Source: a virus. Taken from it: a stretch of 25,015 nt of DNA. Below, piece after piece: positions 14,951-22,262 of the stretch. How positions within the stretch are numbered: position 1 is the first letter of the stretch; every line of letters starts with the position of its first letter. The notes under the pieces are model-generated. The model saw only the letters and a program-made list of their open reading frames with translations, was not told the DNA's origin and searched no databases. The translations under genes and the position numbers were made by a program. Location: IMG/VR virus record IMGVR_UViG_3300031524_000080, positions 1-25,015 of that record. One strand, given 5' to 3'.

Positions 14951-16576
14951 TTATCGAGAGCCCAAGATGTCGAGGTCTACGTCGAGACCGGACAGGCTCA
15001 TCGTCTTGTAGTCGGGGTAGTCCATCCTCATGCTGAGGAAGCGACCAGCCGCCGTGAAGTCCAGCTTGTAGTTCTCCAGCGCGTCGTAAGTCTGCGGGGC
15101 GGAGAAGACGGGCGGGACGTTCGGGTAGTCTGTAACGCCGAACGAGAACGACACTGGCATAGCGTCAGGGTCGAAGCGTCCTTGCGGGTAGATTGCGAGG
15201 ACGACCTTGTAGCCGCGAAGCTCCGCGTCGAGTTCGTCGAGGTCCATGCCGTCACGCAGCAGCAGGCCCGGTCGGGTCGCTACGGTGTCCACGACGGACG
15301 TGAGGTTGGAGCCGGTGCCATAGAGGTCCCGTGCGTACACACGAGCCGTCAGGCCGTTCCCGCTCTCTCCCACGTAGACCGAAGTACGCTTGAAGCCGTC
15401 TTCGAGGTCCTGCCACGAGCCACCAACCGTTGCCCACGTCGCAGTCACGTTCGCCCACGTCTGAGTGGCGAGTGAGACCTTGGCGTAGCCTGATGCGAAC
15501 ACCAGAGGGAGGTCGTCGAACGTCCACGTCTTCGAGGTCAGATGGTAGACCGCTGCGCGGTTGCACCCATTGCCGTTGAAGGCGACGAAGGCGTCACCGC
15601 TGACGTAGTTGAACGAGATGGTCCGCTTGCTCGGGTCATACGACGTGAAGAACCTGTTGGCCTTCTTGGCGTTCAAGGTCCTGAAGATGAACTTGCGAAC
15701 CCTGGCATCAGCGATACTCTCCTGAGAGAGGCCGTCGTGCATCCAAATGTCGTCCGCGCCGAACACGTAGTGGCGGTTGTTCACTTCCACGGCGCAGTTG
15801 GTGTTGATGGCACCAGCGCTGAAGGGCAGCTTGCGGTAGGAGTAGACGTTGCGACTGCCATCAGCAGACATCTGCCACGTCTCGGAGTTACTGTAGAGGA
15901 TGAGGGAGTTACCTAGTTGCTGAGCCTCAACGATTTCGCCGTTCATCTCCGTGAGGAGGTTTTCGGTCGCGTTGTTGGTCGTCAGCGTAGCGTCCCATGT
16001 GAGAGGGAGCGACCCCGGATTGGTAACGATGTCGGAGGTCTTGACCATCGTCGGGTAACGAATGCCCGACTTGGTGATGTTGAAAGCGCAGATGGCGCTT
16101 CCGTAAGCCCTGATGAGTTTCGCGCGCCAGCCAGCATCCCAACCAGTGACGTTGGAGAACTTGGCATCGGAGGGCTTGAGCGCCCACGGCACGCGGTCTT
16201 CGCGGTTCATGTAGACAACGCCCGCGAGCGTCGTTCCAGACCACTGCGCCTCCGCTGGGGAGGCTGTGTAGCCGGTCGGGCTCACTGCGCTCTCGGACGT
16301 GGGCGTCCAGTCGGAGACGAGGCCGTTGTAGTAGCCGATGTAGACGGAGGTCGTGCTGTCGGCCTTGTTGGCAACGTAGACGAAGCGGGGGGCTGTATCG
16401 GTCAGAGGGGCGGCGACTGCGCGCCACACGGGCGCTGAAGTGACCTTGCCGTCCTCGAAGCGGACATTGACGGCCATCGACCAAGCGCCAAGCGGGAGGT
16501 CGAACGGGTCAACGTCTGTGATGACGCCGTACTTGTCCAAGTTGCGGAGCTTGGGGAGGCTCAATAGGAACTCCAT
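14951..16576 (-). CDS. Tail nozzle / tubular tail-like protein
   Basis: The protein has 541 aa. It begins MEFLLSLPKLRNLDKYGVI. The bulk is beta-rich with repeated Trp/Tyr strands (AEAQWSGTTLAGVVYMNRE, then LGNSLILYSNSETWQM, NRHYVFGADDIWMHDG and SYDPSKRTISFNYV), consistent with a beta-propeller. Short-tailed phages use such proteins (T7 gp12 / P22 gp10 class) as the nozzle closing the tail. Fold and genomic place (next to fibre and ejection genes, no long-tail genes) support this; sequence identity to a named family is not established. The start ATG at 16576 has only a weak GAG upstream and a 5-bp GC hairpin ending 10 nt before it. Confidence 0.68.
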   Translation of the reverse strand: MEFLLSLPKLRNLDKYGVITDVDPFDLPLGAWSMAVNVRFEDGKVTSAPVWRAVAAPLTDTAPRFVYVANKADSTTSVYIGYYNGLVSDWTPTSESAVSPTGYTASPAEAQWSGTTLAGVVYMNREDRVPWALKPSDAKFSNVTGWDAGWRAKLIRAYGSAICAFNITKSGIRYPTMVKTSDIVTNPGSLPLTWDATLTTNNATENLLTEMNGEIVEAQQLGNSLILYSNSETWQMSADGSRNVYSYRKLPFSAGAINTNCAVEVNNRHYVFGADDIWMHDGLSQESIADARVRKFIFRTLNAKKANRFFTSYDPSKRTISFNYVSGDAFVAFNGNGCNRAAVYHLTSKTWTFDDLPLVFASGYAKVSLATQTWANVTATWATVGGSWQDLEDGFKRTSVYVGESGNGLTARVYARDLYGTGSNLTSVVDTVATRPGLLLRDGMDLDELDAELRGYKVVLAIYPQGRFDPDAMPVSFSFGVTDYPNVPPVFSAPQTYDALENYKLDFTAAGRFLSMRMDYPDYKTMSLSGLDVDLDILGSR

Positions 16577-16586
16577 AGCGCTCGCG

Positions 16587-16600
16587 CCCGCTAACGCGGG
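16587..16600 (-). other. GC hairpin just upstream of nozzle start codon
   Basis: CCCGC and GCGGG pair across a 4-nt loop, ending 10 nt before the ATG at 16576. It could hold the ribosome site open or limit initiation. It shares stem sequence with the hairpin at 14879-14894. Confidence 0.5.
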
Positions 16601-16649
16601 AGGGGCACCAACAGTGGTGATGTTGAGGAATGGAGAGGAGCTAGGGGTA

Positions 16650-16748
16650 AGCTCTTAGAAGCTCTGAAAGGCTCTTAAGAGCTTTCAAGAGTTCTCTATG
16701 GATGATTTATAGAAGTCATCCTTGAGAGCTTTAGAGGGCTCTTAAGCC
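16650..16748. repeat. GCTCTTA repeat cluster with long imperfect inverted repeat
   Basis: GCTCTTA occurs at 16651, 16671 and 16739, with related AGCTCT/AGAGCT copies between. The segment 16670-16748 folds back on itself: the outer arm GGCTCTTAAGAGC pairs with GCTCTTAAGCC with a small bulge, and an inner GATGA...TCATC stem closes on an AT-rich loop. The segment lies in the 215-bp gap between the collar fibre stop and the nozzle start. It could be an RNase III-type processing site, a partial terminator or a protein-binding region. Confidence 0.6.
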
Positions 16749-16791
16749 CCCTTACCCCCAAATCCACTGTCACTATTCCAGATGAAACAGA

Positions 16792-17754
16792 TCAGCCTAA
16801 GCGGATGATCCAGTTGACCGTCGTGGATGGCTGAACGAGGCTGAAGGCTGTCTGACCCACGCCGCCGTTGATGCTCCCTACGTTGCCTTGAGGCACGCAG
16901 GAGCCTGAAGCGCTGATGGTCAGCGTAGTGTTGGTCCCGTAGTTACACGGGTTAGGCGCGGTGCCAGTGTTGAAGGTGTTTGAGGCGAGGAACCCGTTGA
17001 CGGTGCCTGACACTGAGACTGGCGTGGTTGCTCCAGAGAACGTAGGAGCGACGTTGGGGAGGTCTGAGCGCAGAAGCGCATAGCCTGCCGTACCAAACAC
17101 GCTGCCAAGAGTGTTGAGCAAGGCCGAAGCGATGGGCCAGAGGAGGCCACGAGCGACTGTGCCGCCCATGGTGCTCTTGCCGACCGGCACGGTTTCCCGC
17201 AAGTCAGGCACGCCCATGGTCGTAACGCCGTTACCGCCGTAGCGATTGCCCCAACGTGCCAAGAGCACTGGAGCCCAGGTGTTCGCATTGTTGATGATAC
17301 CGCCGTTGGCCCAACACCACAGGCCGTCTCCCGGCAGGGTGTCCTCGAACCACATGACAGCAGCGCCGATAGGCGTCACGCCGGGTCCTGAGATGGTGCC
17401 AGTGGCCTGTATGCCGCCGTTCACCTTGAAGAAGTTCGCGCCGCCTGTGCGCTGGAAGGTCGCTGCGACGGTCCCTTGGAGGATCACGTCGATGTCACCA
17501 GCCAGAGGGCTCTTGAAGCCGTCCGTGGTGTTGGTCTTGAACATCGCTCCAGCGTCAGCGAGGACACTCGCGCCGCCTGCGACCGCGTTGAGGTCGCCTT
17601 GGGTAGCCGTGATGGCTCCCGTGATGTTCGGGAAGGTGTTCTTCAGGGCGAGCTTGATGCCCCGGATATGCGTAGCGCCTGCATTAACGCCGTCGCTGAT
17701 GACCGGATTGTCCGGAACGAGGCTGTTAAGGTAGTTGAAGGTCTCAATGGGCAC
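16792..17754 (-). CDS. Tail fibre with phage tail-collar domain
   Basis: The protein has 320 aa from a GTG at 17754, with AAGAGG about 10 nt upstream; no nearby ATG exists. The N-terminal 60 residues (SLVPDNPVISDGVNAGATHI, then IKLALKNTFPNITGAIT) are typical of the attachment part of short phage fibres. Residues about 127-200 (PIGAAVMWFEDTLPGDGLWC ... GVPDLRETVPVGKSTMGG) form the tail-collar domain, with its conserved PIG and PDLR motifs. The C-terminal 100 residues are Ser/Thr/Asn/Gly-rich and likely form the receptor-binding tip. It is the first gene of the leftward late block, next to the control region. Confidence 0.82.
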   Translation of the reverse strand: MPIETFNYLNSLVPDNPVISDGVNAGATHIRGIKLALKNTFPNITGAITATQGDLNAVAGGASVLADAGAMFKTNTTDGFKSPLAGDIDVILQGTVAATFQRTGGANFFKVNGGIQATGTISGPGVTPIGAAVMWFEDTLPGDGLWCWANGGIINNANTWAPVLLARWGNRYGGNGVTTMGVPDLRETVPVGKSTMGGTVARGLLWPIASALLNTLGSVFGTAGYALLRSDLPNVAPTFSGATTPVSVSGTVNGFLASNTFNTGTAPNPCNYGTNTTLTISASGSCVPQGNVGSINGGVGQTAFSLVQPSTTVNWIIRLG

Positions 17755-17780
17755 TTAACGAGCCTCTTGGGGTGTTCCGA

Positions 17781-18333
17781 AGTATTCGGTGTTGAGTTGT
17801 TTGCGGTATCCAGACCGCCTCCTGTGTATAGGCAGTCGATTGTTGGCTTAACCAACTGTAAGTATTCGAGAAAGGCGCTCTAGGTGCCTTATTGGCCAAA
17901 TACTTGCCTTTACTTGGCCGTATTCTCTCCACGGAGGACCCGGCTCCCCGGAGCTTTCACAGGCCGTTTCGGTCGAACAACAACGTGGGATTTAGGACCC
18001 AATTTTGAAATCCAAATCCATGCAGATCGGCCCGATTGGACGGGCTGGCGGGGACCCTAGATCGCCCCACGGCATCGCCCCACATGATAGCTAAAGCATT
18101 GATAGTGCTACAGTCTCGACGGATAGACTATCCGTCACACAATGAGCCATTAGCTTTTCATGGTATCGGGCTGGACAATGCGCCGCGACACTTCGACGGC
18201 AGTCGAGGTATGGCATTAGTATGCGAAGCGGTACATAAAGACGTGACGACGTTGTTTGACCTCTCGACCTCTTGAGGGCTCTTGAGTGCTTCGCAGTATT
18301 CGTCGAGGTCTCGCAAGCTCTCGCAAGTATTCG
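17781..18333 (+). repeat. Four dispersed AGTATTCG direct repeats
   Basis: Exact copies lie at 17781-17788, 17861-17868, 18295-18302 and 18326-18333, all in the same orientation. An 8-mer is expected about once per 65 kb, so four in 550 bp of non-coding DNA is notable. They sit in two pairs, one near the late start and one near the early promoter, consistent with operator sites for one regulator. Confidence 0.65.
18118..18136. promoter_or_regulatory. Perfect 8-bp dyad, operator-like
   Basis: GACGGATA and TATCCGTC are perfect inverted copies around a GAC centre. No T-run follows on either strand, so an operator is more likely than a terminator. A TTGATA hexamer lies just upstream (18099-18104) and could be a -35 element whose -10 would fall in the dyad. 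Confidence 0.5.
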
Positions 18334-18389
18334 CGCCCAAGTGCGACAACGCGCCGCACATAATCTCGTGCCGATTGAATGCAGACGTG

Positions 18390-18418
18390 TTGACTTGGCG
18401 CGTGTGTTCATGTAGATT
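18390..18418 (+). promoter_or_regulatory. Sigma70-like promoter for the early genes
   Basis: TTGACT (18390-18395) and TAGATT (18413-18418) are separated by 17 bp. The match to consensus is 5/6 and 4/6 with ideal spacing. It points to the first rightward gene at 18544 with a leader of about 120 nt. The AGTATTCG pair lies 57-95 bp upstream of the -35. No experimental support is available here. Confidence 0.5.
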
Positions 18419-18543
18419 GATTGCACGGTCGAGATACGGACAACGCTTCGCGGGCTTCACCTAATCGCTTCGGCAACTTGGTAGCACTGCAACAGCGCCA
18501 GCGAGCTTCGAGACCTTCACGCTAACCCTTAGGAGACTTCGAG

Positions 18544-18735
18544 ATGCGCGCGGACCTTCGGACAATCTACAATGAGTTCCTGCACTGTGCTTCGGACGCT
18601 GTTGCACGCGGTGACAAGCCCGCTGCAATGTTCTGCCTCTCTCACGCGATGAAATGCGCTAACACTGTTCACGGCAATTCGGACTATCGACGCAAGGTCA
18701 TTCGAGCGATGAACTACGCTCGACGCATCGCCTAG
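18544..18735 (+). CDS. Small early phage protein of unknown function
   Basis: The protein has 63 aa and begins MRADLRTIYNEFLHCASDAV. It is basic and mostly helical, with two Cys in the first 45 residues (C15, C31) and a third at C38. AGGAG lies 8 nt before the ATG, within a 12-base leader (TTAGGAGACTTC) that is reused exactly before the 35-aa gene at 21698. It is the first gene of the rightward block behind the candidate promoter. Small first early genes of podoviruses often target host functions, but nothing in the sequence identifies a target. Confidence 0.7.
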   Translation: MRADLRTIYNEFLHCASDAVARGDKPAAMFCLSHAMKCANTVHGNSDYRRKVIRAMNYARRIA

Positions 18736-18788
18736 CTTTGTCTGCAATCAACACACTAGCAATCATTCGGCATTAGGAGCAATCGACC

Positions 18789-20048
18789 ATGGCACGCACG
18801 CGAACCGTTTTCGGCACTCACGCCAACCTTGCCCACACTTGGGCGCAACAGTCCTTTAGCGTTGGCTACAGCGCAGACCGTCGCATGTATTTCGAGGGCG
18901 ATACCATCTATTCCTACGGTCGCCACTATCCCATGGCGCGCTTCACGAGCTTGATTGATGCAAAGGGCCGTCGCATCGTTCTGTTTAAGGACGACGGTTA
19001 CAGCGTCTCGACCGCTAAGCACCGCAACCATACCTCCAGCGCCTTGCGCGGTCTCAACGTGCAAATCTGGTACGTGGCAGACATCAACGCGAGCGTAGGC
19101 ATGAACGCACGCGCCATGATGAGCACGCTGGCAAGCGCTGTGGAACGCCTTGCTAATCCCATGGCCCAAAAGCACGTTGAGCTAGGCTCGCGGCTGGTCG
19201 AGCTTGCAAACCGCGTTGAGGGCGTGAGGGACTTCCTAGCCCTTTACACTCACGCGGACGACGCGGACGCTGTGGCAAGCGCAAGCGCGGCTCTCGACGC
19301 CATGAACGGGGAAGCGGTCGCAGTTATCACGCGCGCCATGACGGCATTCAATGACCCTGCCAAGGTCGCCAAGCGCGCTGCTGCTAAGCGCAAGCGCGAT
19401 ACCGCTAAGGCTGTGACCCTAGTCAACTCGACGCTGGCAGACATTGCCAAGGGCGAGCTTGAACCGTCCCCAACGCGTTGCAACGTCTCCTATGTGTCCG
19501 AAGCGCTGGAGCTTTGGTTAGCGTCTGGACGCTGCATTGATAAGGTACAGCCCGTCGTCCGGTTCATGCAACAGTGCTTGGCAATGCGCGAGCAAGAGGC
19601 GCTGGCGGACCTTGTAGACCCTAACGCGCGCAACGTCATATCGGAACGTCGTTTCGCGTCCTATCGCTCCGCCAAGCCTATCACGCAAGCGGAATGGCTG
19701 GAGGGCGCTGGCAGTGCTTCGCAGTATCAATGGGGCTACAACGCGCCCACGCTGGTACGCCGCAAGGGCGAGAGGCTGGAGACCTCACGAGGCGCTGAAG
19801 TCCCGTTCAAGCACGCTGTGCTTGCCTACCTGAAGGCGCAACAGTGCCGCGAGACTGGCGCGACGTGGCACCGCAACGGCGAAAAGGTCCCCGTGGGCGT
19901 CTATCAACTCGACGCAATCGACGCTGAGGGCAACATTCGCGCGGGCTGTCACACTATCGCATTTGATGAAATGCAGCGCCTAGCCGTCCGTGAAGTCCCG
20001 CACTTGGTGCGAGCTTCGTTCCCCGTTCCCGCCCTTATTGCGGCTTGA
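18789..20048 (+). CDS. Conserved-looking phage early protein, function unknown
   Basis: The protein has 419 aa, with TTAGGAGC upstream of ATG 18789. The N-terminus contains YFEGDTIYSYGRHYPMARF (residues about 34-52), a motif I associate with uncharacterised proteins of podoviruses and other phages. Residues about 110-215 are helical, ending in a basic stretch (KVAKRAAAKRKRDTAKA). The C-terminal third (ETSRGAEVPFKHAVLAYLKA, then GHTIAFDE-like CHTIAFDEMQRLA) looks like a second conserved domain. No enzyme motif is seen. Size and basic linker allow a nucleic-acid role, but this is speculation. It is the largest gene of the early block and co-transcribed with its neighbours. Confidence 0.75.
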   Translation: MARTRTVFGTHANLAHTWAQQSFSVGYSADRRMYFEGDTIYSYGRHYPMARFTSLIDAKGRRIVLFKDDGYSVSTAKHRNHTSSALRGLNVQIWYVADINASVGMNARAMMSTLASAVERLANPMAQKHVELGSRLVELANRVEGVRDFLALYTHADDADAVASASAALDAMNGEAVAVITRAMTAFNDPAKVAKRAAAKRKRDTAKAVTLVNSTLADIAKGELEPSPTRCNVSYVSEALELWLASGRCIDKVQPVVRFMQQCLAMREQEALADLVDPNARNVISERRFASYRSAKPITQAEWLEGAGSASQYQWGYNAPTLVRRKGERLETSRGAEVPFKHAVLAYLKAQQCRETGATWHRNGEKVPVGVYQLDAIDAEGNIRAGCHTIAFDEMQRLAVREVPHLVRASFPVPALIAA

Positions 20049-20083
20049 TCGAACACGCTAACAATCTAACTGGAGTTGCAGCT

Positions 20084-20536
20084 ATGTTTAAGACTGGTTT
20101 CAATCAATACGCGATGGCAGGCGATAGCATCACTTGCGAGGTCGAGGGCTTCACGGTCACAGCGCGCTTGTTCCGTGACGATTGCGGAGACGCGCCAGAT
20201 GAGAGGGACGACGGTTTCTGGCCCTCTCTGGACCCTAAGGCGGCTGGCTGGATTGGCTCTAACGACGCTGCGGAGTTCGCGCGCCAGCAAGCCATAGCAC
20301 GCGAGACCATGAAGGCGTGGCGCGCGGATGAGTGGTTCTATTGCGGCGTTAGCGTCACGGTCGAGCGGGAAGGCGTTTGCCTGATAGGCGAGTACGGCCA
20401 CGCGTTGTGGGGCGTCGAGTGCAACTATCCGGGGACTGACAACGGGTATCTGCGCGAGGTCGCCAACGAACTGTTGCCCGAAGCGCTGTGCGAAGCGCGC
20501 CGCGTGCTCTCGAAGCTCGCGAGGGCCATAGCATGA
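20084..20536 (+). CDS. Early phage protein of unknown function
   Basis: The protein has 150 aa. The start is placed at ATG 20084 because GGAG lies 8 nt upstream; an earlier in-frame ATG at 20045 would overlap the previous gene and lacks a site. The product (MFKTGFNQYAMAGDSITCEVEGFTVTARL) is acidic with beta-rich segments, several Trp (WPSLDPKAAGWIG; WRADEWFYCGVSVTVEREG) and a helical end. I do not recognise the family. The stop overlaps the next start (ATGA), so the two are coupled. Confidence 0.7.
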   Translation: MFKTGFNQYAMAGDSITCEVEGFTVTARLFRDDCGDAPDERDDGFWPSLDPKAAGWIGSNDAAEFARQQAIARETMKAWRADEWFYCGVSVTVEREGVCLIGEYGHALWGVECNYPGTDNGYLREVANELLPEALCEARRVLSKLARAIA

Positions 20537-20748
20537 CACAGCAAAACGAGAAACGCGTGGCCCTCATCCTAGCAGCACAGCGCAAGGGCTTTGGCGTGGT
20601 CGAGAATGAGGAGGGGACTGGCTGGCTCGTGTCCCTGCCAGCGCGCCCAAGACTTCCCGCCCATACGCAAGGCGAGTTCAAGACATCCGATAGGGCGTGG
20701 TCCGTGGCGTGCTCGCTGGCTCTCGAATACCCCGAAAGAACACAGTAG
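20533..20748 (+). CDS. Small early phage protein of unknown function
   Basis: The protein has 71 aa and starts within an ATGA overlap with the preceding stop, which favours 20533 over a longer upstream reading from 20488. The sequence MTQQNEKRVALILAAQRKGF, then GVVENEEGTGWLVSLPARPR, suggests a compact alpha/beta fold. It is basic in the middle. The family is not recognised. It belongs to the run of tightly spaced small early genes. Confidence 0.65.
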   Translation: MTQQNEKRVALILAAQRKGFGVVENEEGTGWLVSLPARPRLPAHTQGEFKTSDRAWSVACSLALEYPERTQ

Positions 20749-20761
20749 GAAACAGACTGCT

Positions 20762-20896
20762 ATGGCATACAGACTATTGATTAAGTTCCACGGTTCGTGG
20801 CATGACGTGGGCTTCAGCCATCCAACCGCTGAGGAGGCGCGTCGAGAAGCGCGCAACGCGTGGGCAGGATACGCGTTTATCATCTTGCCAGAGTAA
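20762..20896 (+). CDS. Very small early phage protein, 44 aa
   Basis: ATG at 20762 has AGGAAA about 9 nt upstream and begins 13 bp after the previous stop. The product MAYRLLIKFHGSWHDVGFSH, then PTAEEARREARNAWAGYAFI, resembles a strand-strand-helix-strand miniature fold with a central amphipathic helix. The in-frame open reading continues upstream to 20591 but would overlap the preceding gene almost completely, so the short start is preferred. Function unknown. Confidence 0.65.
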   Translation: MAYRLLIKFHGSWHDVGFSHPTAEEARREARNAWAGYAFIILPE

Positions 20897-20939
20897 GAAC
20901 AGGGACCATCTAACGAAGCCCTATGGGGCTGGAGCAATC

Positions 20940-21689
20940 ATGAACGAACTTAATCTACGGCCCACATTCTACCGCCCTCGCGGGCTCTCCGAAGTACGTT
21001 CTGGCTGGCGTGCGGAGACTACTGGAGACGTGTTCACACACAACGGGACGGGCTTCGAGCTTGTCGTGGGCGCAAAACTAGCGCTCCAGCCGGGGACGCG
21101 TGTCCGCTTTCATCGCTCTCTCGACCTCCATCCCACGGACTACATAGAGGCAGACGAGCGAGGCATTGTGTCGCACGTCGAGGCGGAGACTGGAACTGTT
21201 AGCGTGCTACTCGAAGGCGTTCATAACGGGCTAGGGGGCAACACGCTGGCCCTAACGCCCCATGACGACGACGAGGCGGTTAGCGCGCTGGAGACCTATA
21301 AGCCTCGCATGTCGCTAGGCGCTCGCGTCCAGCGTGAGCCCTCAGAAACCGCATGGGGCATAGCTGCTGGACTTGCCACGCTGCTCGTGACCGTCCCGCT
21401 ATCGCTAACCCTGCATGAGTTCATGCCAGAGCGTATGCCTGCGCTGTTCTTCATTGTCGGAGTGGCGTGGGTAGCGGTCGCCATCGGCAAGCGCGCGGCG
21501 CTCGTGCTGGCTGCTGTGACGCCCTTTGTCTACAACGTGCTCATCATTCCGCCATCACACACGCTAACGCCCTTCACGGCGTGGGAGTGGGTACTGGTCG
21601 CCACGTATCTCGTGAGTGCTCTTATCTTTCCATCCGCCCCACGCGCCTTCGAGCGTCTGAAGGCGTTGGGCGCGCGAAAGCTGGCTTAG
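20940..21689 (+). CDS. Phage membrane protein with N-terminal soluble domain
   Basis: The protein has 249 aa, ATG at 20940 with GGAG 5 nt upstream. Residues 1-120 are soluble and beta-rich (GTRVRFHRSLDLHPTDYIEA, then DERGIVSHVEAETGTVSVLL), resembling small barrel domains of early podovirus proteins. Residues about 139-158, 166-183, 186-203 and 215-231 are hydrophobic and predict four membrane helices. Such an architecture places the soluble part at the inner membrane. Membrane proteins in lysogeny-proximal blocks often mediate superinfection exclusion, but that is inference. The stop is 8 bp before the next small membrane gene, so the pair may act together. Confidence 0.72.
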   Translation: MNELNLRPTFYRPRGLSEVRSGWRAETTGDVFTHNGTGFELVVGAKLALQPGTRVRFHRSLDLHPTDYIEADERGIVSHVEAETGTVSVLLEGVHNGLGGNTLALTPHDDDEAVSALETYKPRMSLGARVQREPSETAWGIAAGLATLLVTVPLSLTLHEFMPERMPALFFIVGVAWVAVAIGKRAALVLAAVTPFVYNVLIIPPSHTLTPFTAWEWVLVATYLVSALIFPSAPRAFERLKALGARKLA

Positions 21690-21697
21690 GAGACTTC

Positions 21698-21805
21698 ATG
21701 CTGGTGCAACTCACAACCGTCGCCTTTATCGTGGCCGTCCTATCAGGTTCCAGAGCGTTCATCGTGGGCGCTCTGGTTGCGGCGGTGGCAGCGCTCGCCT
21801 ATTAG
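21698..21805 (+). CDS. Single-pass membrane peptide, 35 aa
   Basis: ATG at 21698 has AGGAG 5 nt upstream, in a TTAGGAGACTTC leader identical to that before the gene at 18544. The product MLVQLTTVAFIVAVLSGSRA then FIVGALVAAVAALAY is almost entirely hydrophobic: one or two short membrane helices split by a GSR turn. It may be a partner of the membrane protein just upstream, or a small holin-like peptide; no charge-rich C-terminal tail typical of holins is present. The strong ribosome site makes it a real gene despite its size. Confidence 0.6.
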   Translation: MLVQLTTVAFIVAVLSGSRAFIVGALVAAVAALAY

Positions 21806-21896
21806 CGCTGTGGATTAGAACAAAAATAGTAACAGGTGAGGGCATATCATGCTACAAATGAACACAGGTGCCGATAGAATAACAAAAGGGACTGTC

Positions 21897-22262
21897 ATGT
21901 CCGCTGTCAACGAACTCACGGACGAGGAGCGCAAGGCGCTTCGCGGATTTGCTGAAGTGCTCAAAGACTTCATCGCTCTCCGCCCCAACATGCCGATGCA
22001 CCAAGTGGTCATTATGATCCAAGTGGCGCTCGACGAGGGCAAGAGCCTCAAACACTACTCGGACACGCTGGAGTACCCGACTGCTACGGTCTCCCGCGCG
22101 TTCCTCGACAACGGCCAGAAGATGCGGAACGGCGAGGAGGGCCTTGGGCTCCTCGAAGCGCGCCAGTCCCCGCGCTCTCTGCGCGAGCACGAGACCCACT
22201 TGACGGCCAAGGGCCGCAAGCTCCTTCGAGACGCTGCAAAGAAACTGGTAGGCAAACGATGA
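21897..22262 (+). CDS. Winged-helix (MarR-like) transcription regulator
   Basis: The protein has 121 aa from ATG 21897 (AAGGG 7 nt upstream); an earlier in-frame ATG at 21849 would add 16 residues. Helices in 8-45 (DEERKALRGFAEVLKDFIAL, then MPMHQVVIMIQVALDEG) precede a helix-turn-helix at about 49-71 (SLKHYSDTLEYPTATVSRAF). A hairpin 'wing' (GLGLLEARQ...ETHLTAKGRKLL) follows, as in MarR-type proteins. It overlaps the integrase start by ATGA, so the two are made together. It is the only recognisable DNA-binding regulator in the window and so the best candidate for the lysogeny switch or for control of integrase. The 91 bp upstream are AT-rich with no strong promoter. Confidence 0.68.
   Translation: MSAVNELTDEERKALRGFAEVLKDFIALRPNMPMHQVVIMIQVALDEGKSLKHYSDTLEYPTATVSRAFLDNGQKMRNGEEGLGLLEARQSPRSLREHETHLTAKGRKLLRDAAKKLVGKR

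Larger units (their letters stand above)
17755..18543. promoter_or_regulatory. Divergent control region between late and early genes
   Basis: No convincing coding frame with a ribosome site is present in these 790 bp. Visible elements are four AGTATTCG copies, the dyad GTTGG-CTTAA-CCAAC at 17842-17856, a paired ATCGCCCCAC repeat (18061-18070 and 18074-18083), a perfect 8-bp dyad at 18118-18136, a tandem 10-bp TCTCGCAAG(C/T) repeat (18309-18328) and a sigma70-like promoter at 18390-18418. On the minus strand, TATACA (17830-17825) with TTGGTT 19 bp upstream is a weak candidate for the late promoter, and it overlaps the 17842 dyad. The region probably holds the switch between early and late transcription. 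Confidence 0.65.

Noticed and set aside
14808-15011. Plus-strand 67-aa frame
   Set aside because: It is Arg/Pro/Gly-rich, antisense to late genes and hairpin, with no ribosome site.
18091-18464. Overlapping short frames on both strands (60-111 aa)
   Set aside because: They lack ribosome sites, cover the dyad and promoter elements, and have irregular composition; treated as non-coding.
17755-18543. CRISPR-like array in the control region
   Set aside because: The repeats are 8-10 bp, unevenly spaced, with no 20-40-bp repeat and spacer structure, and no cas genes are near.
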